Assembly (NCBI RefSeq): GCF_000002985.6
Contig: NC_003284.9
Coordinates: forward strand, 7,130,001-7,194,000
DNA: 64,000 bases
Direction of reading: 5' to 3'
Origin: Caenorhabditis elegans
Taxonomy: Eukaryota > Nematoda > Chromadorea > Rhabditida > Rhabditidae
Under the pieces are notes generated by a model that saw nothing but the letters and a program-made list of their open reading frames with translations, had not been told where the DNA came from and did no database searches. The position numbers and the translations under genes were made by a program. The number at the start of each line of letters is the position of its first letter. The first letter of the stretch is position 1. Shown in pieces: positions 61,887-64,000 of the stretch.

Positions 61887-63111
61887 TTTGGAATTTTTTT
61901 AAAAGAAGAAGTAAGGTGAGTTAAAAGAATGAAAAGCGGCGTGCTTGAGATCTAATGAAACAAGGGACCGCCCTTGTTTGTGATTTGCTAACAACCGCTA
62001 TCGTTTGAAATATTCCGGGCGGAGTTCTAGCTGATTTCTACTTGGAGTATCATAGAATTGGAAACGGAACGAAATTGCCATAGTATGAAACTTTTAATTT
62101 GTATATACAAATATAATCGACCCATTTAATAGGCCTACTGCGGATTAATTTCAGTGCTCCTTCTAAAGGCAGACAATGAAACAGTTGTGTAGTAAAAACA
62201 ATGTTCACAAGACCTGAAACAATTTTCTGAAAATTGTTTGATAATATTGTTCAATAAACATAAAAGATGGTTCACAAAATTAAAACTAAATTAAAAATTA
62301 ATAAGAAAACCAGTTGTCACAAACGCATTCGCAACCAAAACCGCTAAACGCTATTCCAACTAAAGTTATAATTGCATTTTTTGCAATTAACTGTTTTACC
62401 ACAAAACAAAACAAAATTCCAGTTTAACAAATTATCAAAATTCCAATAAGATCCTTTTTTAAATTAAAAAGGTGAGATTTTTCTAGAGAGTCCGAATAGA
62501 AAATGGTAACCAAACCGATGACGATGACAATGGTAATCGGATCAATGCAGAAGTTGTTTTGAAATTATTTTCAAAGTCGTTAATTTTGAGAATATTTGAT
62601 TTTTTTTAGAGTATGTACTAGATTTGTTCTCTACCTCAAATGATCAAATTCTTTGACTGCATTAAAACAAAATTTTGGCAAAATTATCGAAAATCTCAGA
62701 GAAAATAAACAAACAGTCTATCACATTTCAAATGAAGAGGAAGCCAAATTTGAATATAGACGGTCCGATGAAGAATTTTTTGACAATTTATTTTAACTCG
62801 GAATGGTTATTAAATTTGATTTTTTTAAATTTATATTTCCCATTATTTTAATTTTTTAATTTATGAAACTTTTTATGTGAAAAAAAAATTTATGTGTTTT
62901 TGATTATAACAGATTTTACGTCAGAAGCCGAACCATCTTTAATAAAAAATTTGAAAAAAAAAATCACTTCTACAATTTTCATTTTTCAAATTTGAGCCAT
63001 CAAAGTCAATTAGGAAAATTAATTCTTTCAATCGTTGCAGTTACAGTGCTATTTCAGGATCTTTGAGAGCTCGCCGTGAGCTTGGTTCTGGAGATTCGCA
63101 GATAAAAATTC
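61887..63111. other. Intergenic between divergent genes
   Basis: Starts with a GC-richer patch (about 61945-62060) next to the minus-strand start at 61886, likely its promoter; the rest is AT-rich with poly-A/T runs. Confidence 0.4.
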
Positions 63112-63739
63112 ATGAGTAACCGTTTCAAGACATGGGCTATCAAATGGCATAGGTCTCATATGCAAGTCCGATTGGCATCTTCTGATGGTTCCCTAGTGAG
63201 TTTATTAATTCACAAGAGCATTGTATCGGAATTTTGGCAAACTGTTAAAACGGAATTATATGCTTTGTTCAGTTTTGTTTCAGTGTGTTACACAGTTAAT
63301 TGTTTTAGAAACCATTGCAAGCAATTATAACTTTGGTGTTGAAGTTTAGTTGTGAATGAGTTCGTGACAACTGGTTTTCTTATTAGTGTGTATATTAATC
63401 TTGTAGATCATCTCACATGCTTATTAGGCAGTGGTCATTTCTATTTAATTTTGTTTGAAAGGGTTTTAATTTTTTGATTTTTTTTGTTTTGTTTTAGCGA
63501 ACTCAAATTGAAACTAATCGCCAAATTTTATAATAAGGCCTTTTCAAAACATTTGATCAAACGGAAAAGTTTTTTCAAAAAATAAAATTTTGCAGCGGCT
63601 TAGGCACACGAACATCCGACAGGCGATTCAATTGTATCAAATACTTAGTGCTTCTAGGCAAAATGTAGATTTTAGATATAAATTAAGCCCTTTTTCACAG
63701 TTTGTAACGCCAGGGAAAACATTTTTGAGCAAATTTTGA
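63112..63739 (+). CDS. Unrecognised gene near the right edge
   Basis: First exon 63112-63195 (MSNRFKTWAIKWHRSHMQ and on) ends at a strong GTGAGT donor in phase 0. A TTTCAG acceptor 54 bp upstream at 63052-63057 could be a trans-splice site; in-frame stops lie between. Two downstream exons both keep phase 0: 63596-63739 after a TTTTGCAG acceptor (starts RLRHTNIRQAIQLYQ, 47 aa to a stop) and 63284-63349 after TTTCAG (21 aa to a stop). The former gives 75 aa. The gene might continue past the window through another donor. Basic, helix-prone, no signal peptide; no family recognised. Confidence 0.4.
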
Positions 63740-64000
63740 AAAATCTTATCAGAAAAATGTTTTGATTGGGTTAAAAAAACACCTAGAAACTCTACTCCTC
63801 TTTAATGAAAGCTTGTGTTTCAAACTCTTTTTGTGCTTAAATAAATTTTTATGCAAATTCATAATTTTACCAACTTTTTTCCCACTGAAACATTTCAAAC
63901 ATAATGTCAAGTCGTACAAAATCTTATAACTAACGATTTTCTAATCGTATCTCCTGTTATCGTTATCTTTACAATCGAAGATAAACGGCTGAGAAATTTT

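Overview
The window is nematode DNA. It has AT-rich noncoding sequence, very short introns (many of 41-50 bp) with TTTTCAG-type acceptors, acceptors sitting directly upstream of start codons (candidate spliced-leader sites), and inverted-repeat DNA elements. The gene order insulin receptor substrate / C-type lectin / aldehyde dehydrogenase / laminin gamma / P-glycoprotein / beta-catenin is one I recall from the C. elegans X chromosome around cosmid C54D1: ist-1, clec-86, alh-10, lam-2, pgp-10, bar-1. The locus assignment is from memory. The gene models below were built by hand from splice sites, reading frames and phases.

Layout. 2.2-9.3 kb (+) is ist-1, with PH and PTB domains and a long low-complexity tail. 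9.9-10.5 kb (+) is a small secreted C-type lectin. 10.6-13.6 kb (-) is an ALDH8A1-like dehydrogenase. 14.3-14.8 kb is a TA-flanked inverted-repeat element. 14.9-21.2 kb (-) is the laminin gamma chain; my 12-exon model gives 1,633 aa. 24.0-25.9 kb (-) holds a three-exon gene for a 91-aa predicted secreted protein with no long single-exon ORF. 29.0-35.9 kb (+) is a full-length ABCB transporter. 36.2-40.6 kb (-) is beta-catenin bar-1, whose 17-exon model gives 811 aa. About 6.4 kb upstream of bar-1 lacks convincing genes and ends at a tRNA-Thr (46.98-47.05 kb). 47.6-49.1 kb (+) is an unrecognised five-exon gene. 49.9-51.0 kb is a large fold-back element of the same family as the 14.3 kb element. 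51-57 kb looks gene-poor. 57.3-61.9 kb (-) contains several unrecognised coding exons whose joining I cannot fully settle, and 63.1 kb (+) begins a further unrecognised gene near the right edge.

The recognised genes serve insulin-type signalling (ist-1), canonical Wnt signalling (bar-1), basement membrane (lam-2), kynurenine-pathway or aldehyde oxidation (alh-10), transport (pgp-10) and probable intestinal secretion (clec-86). They look like ordinary independent neighbours, not an operon: the same-strand pairs are far apart and the close pairs (clec-86/alh-10 and pgp-10/bar-1) converge. I see no CRISPR array, prophage or cassette-like system. The most interesting material is the orphan genes, an odd splice junction and a possible intron-gain scar in pgp-10, the signalling motifs in ist-1, and the repeat families.
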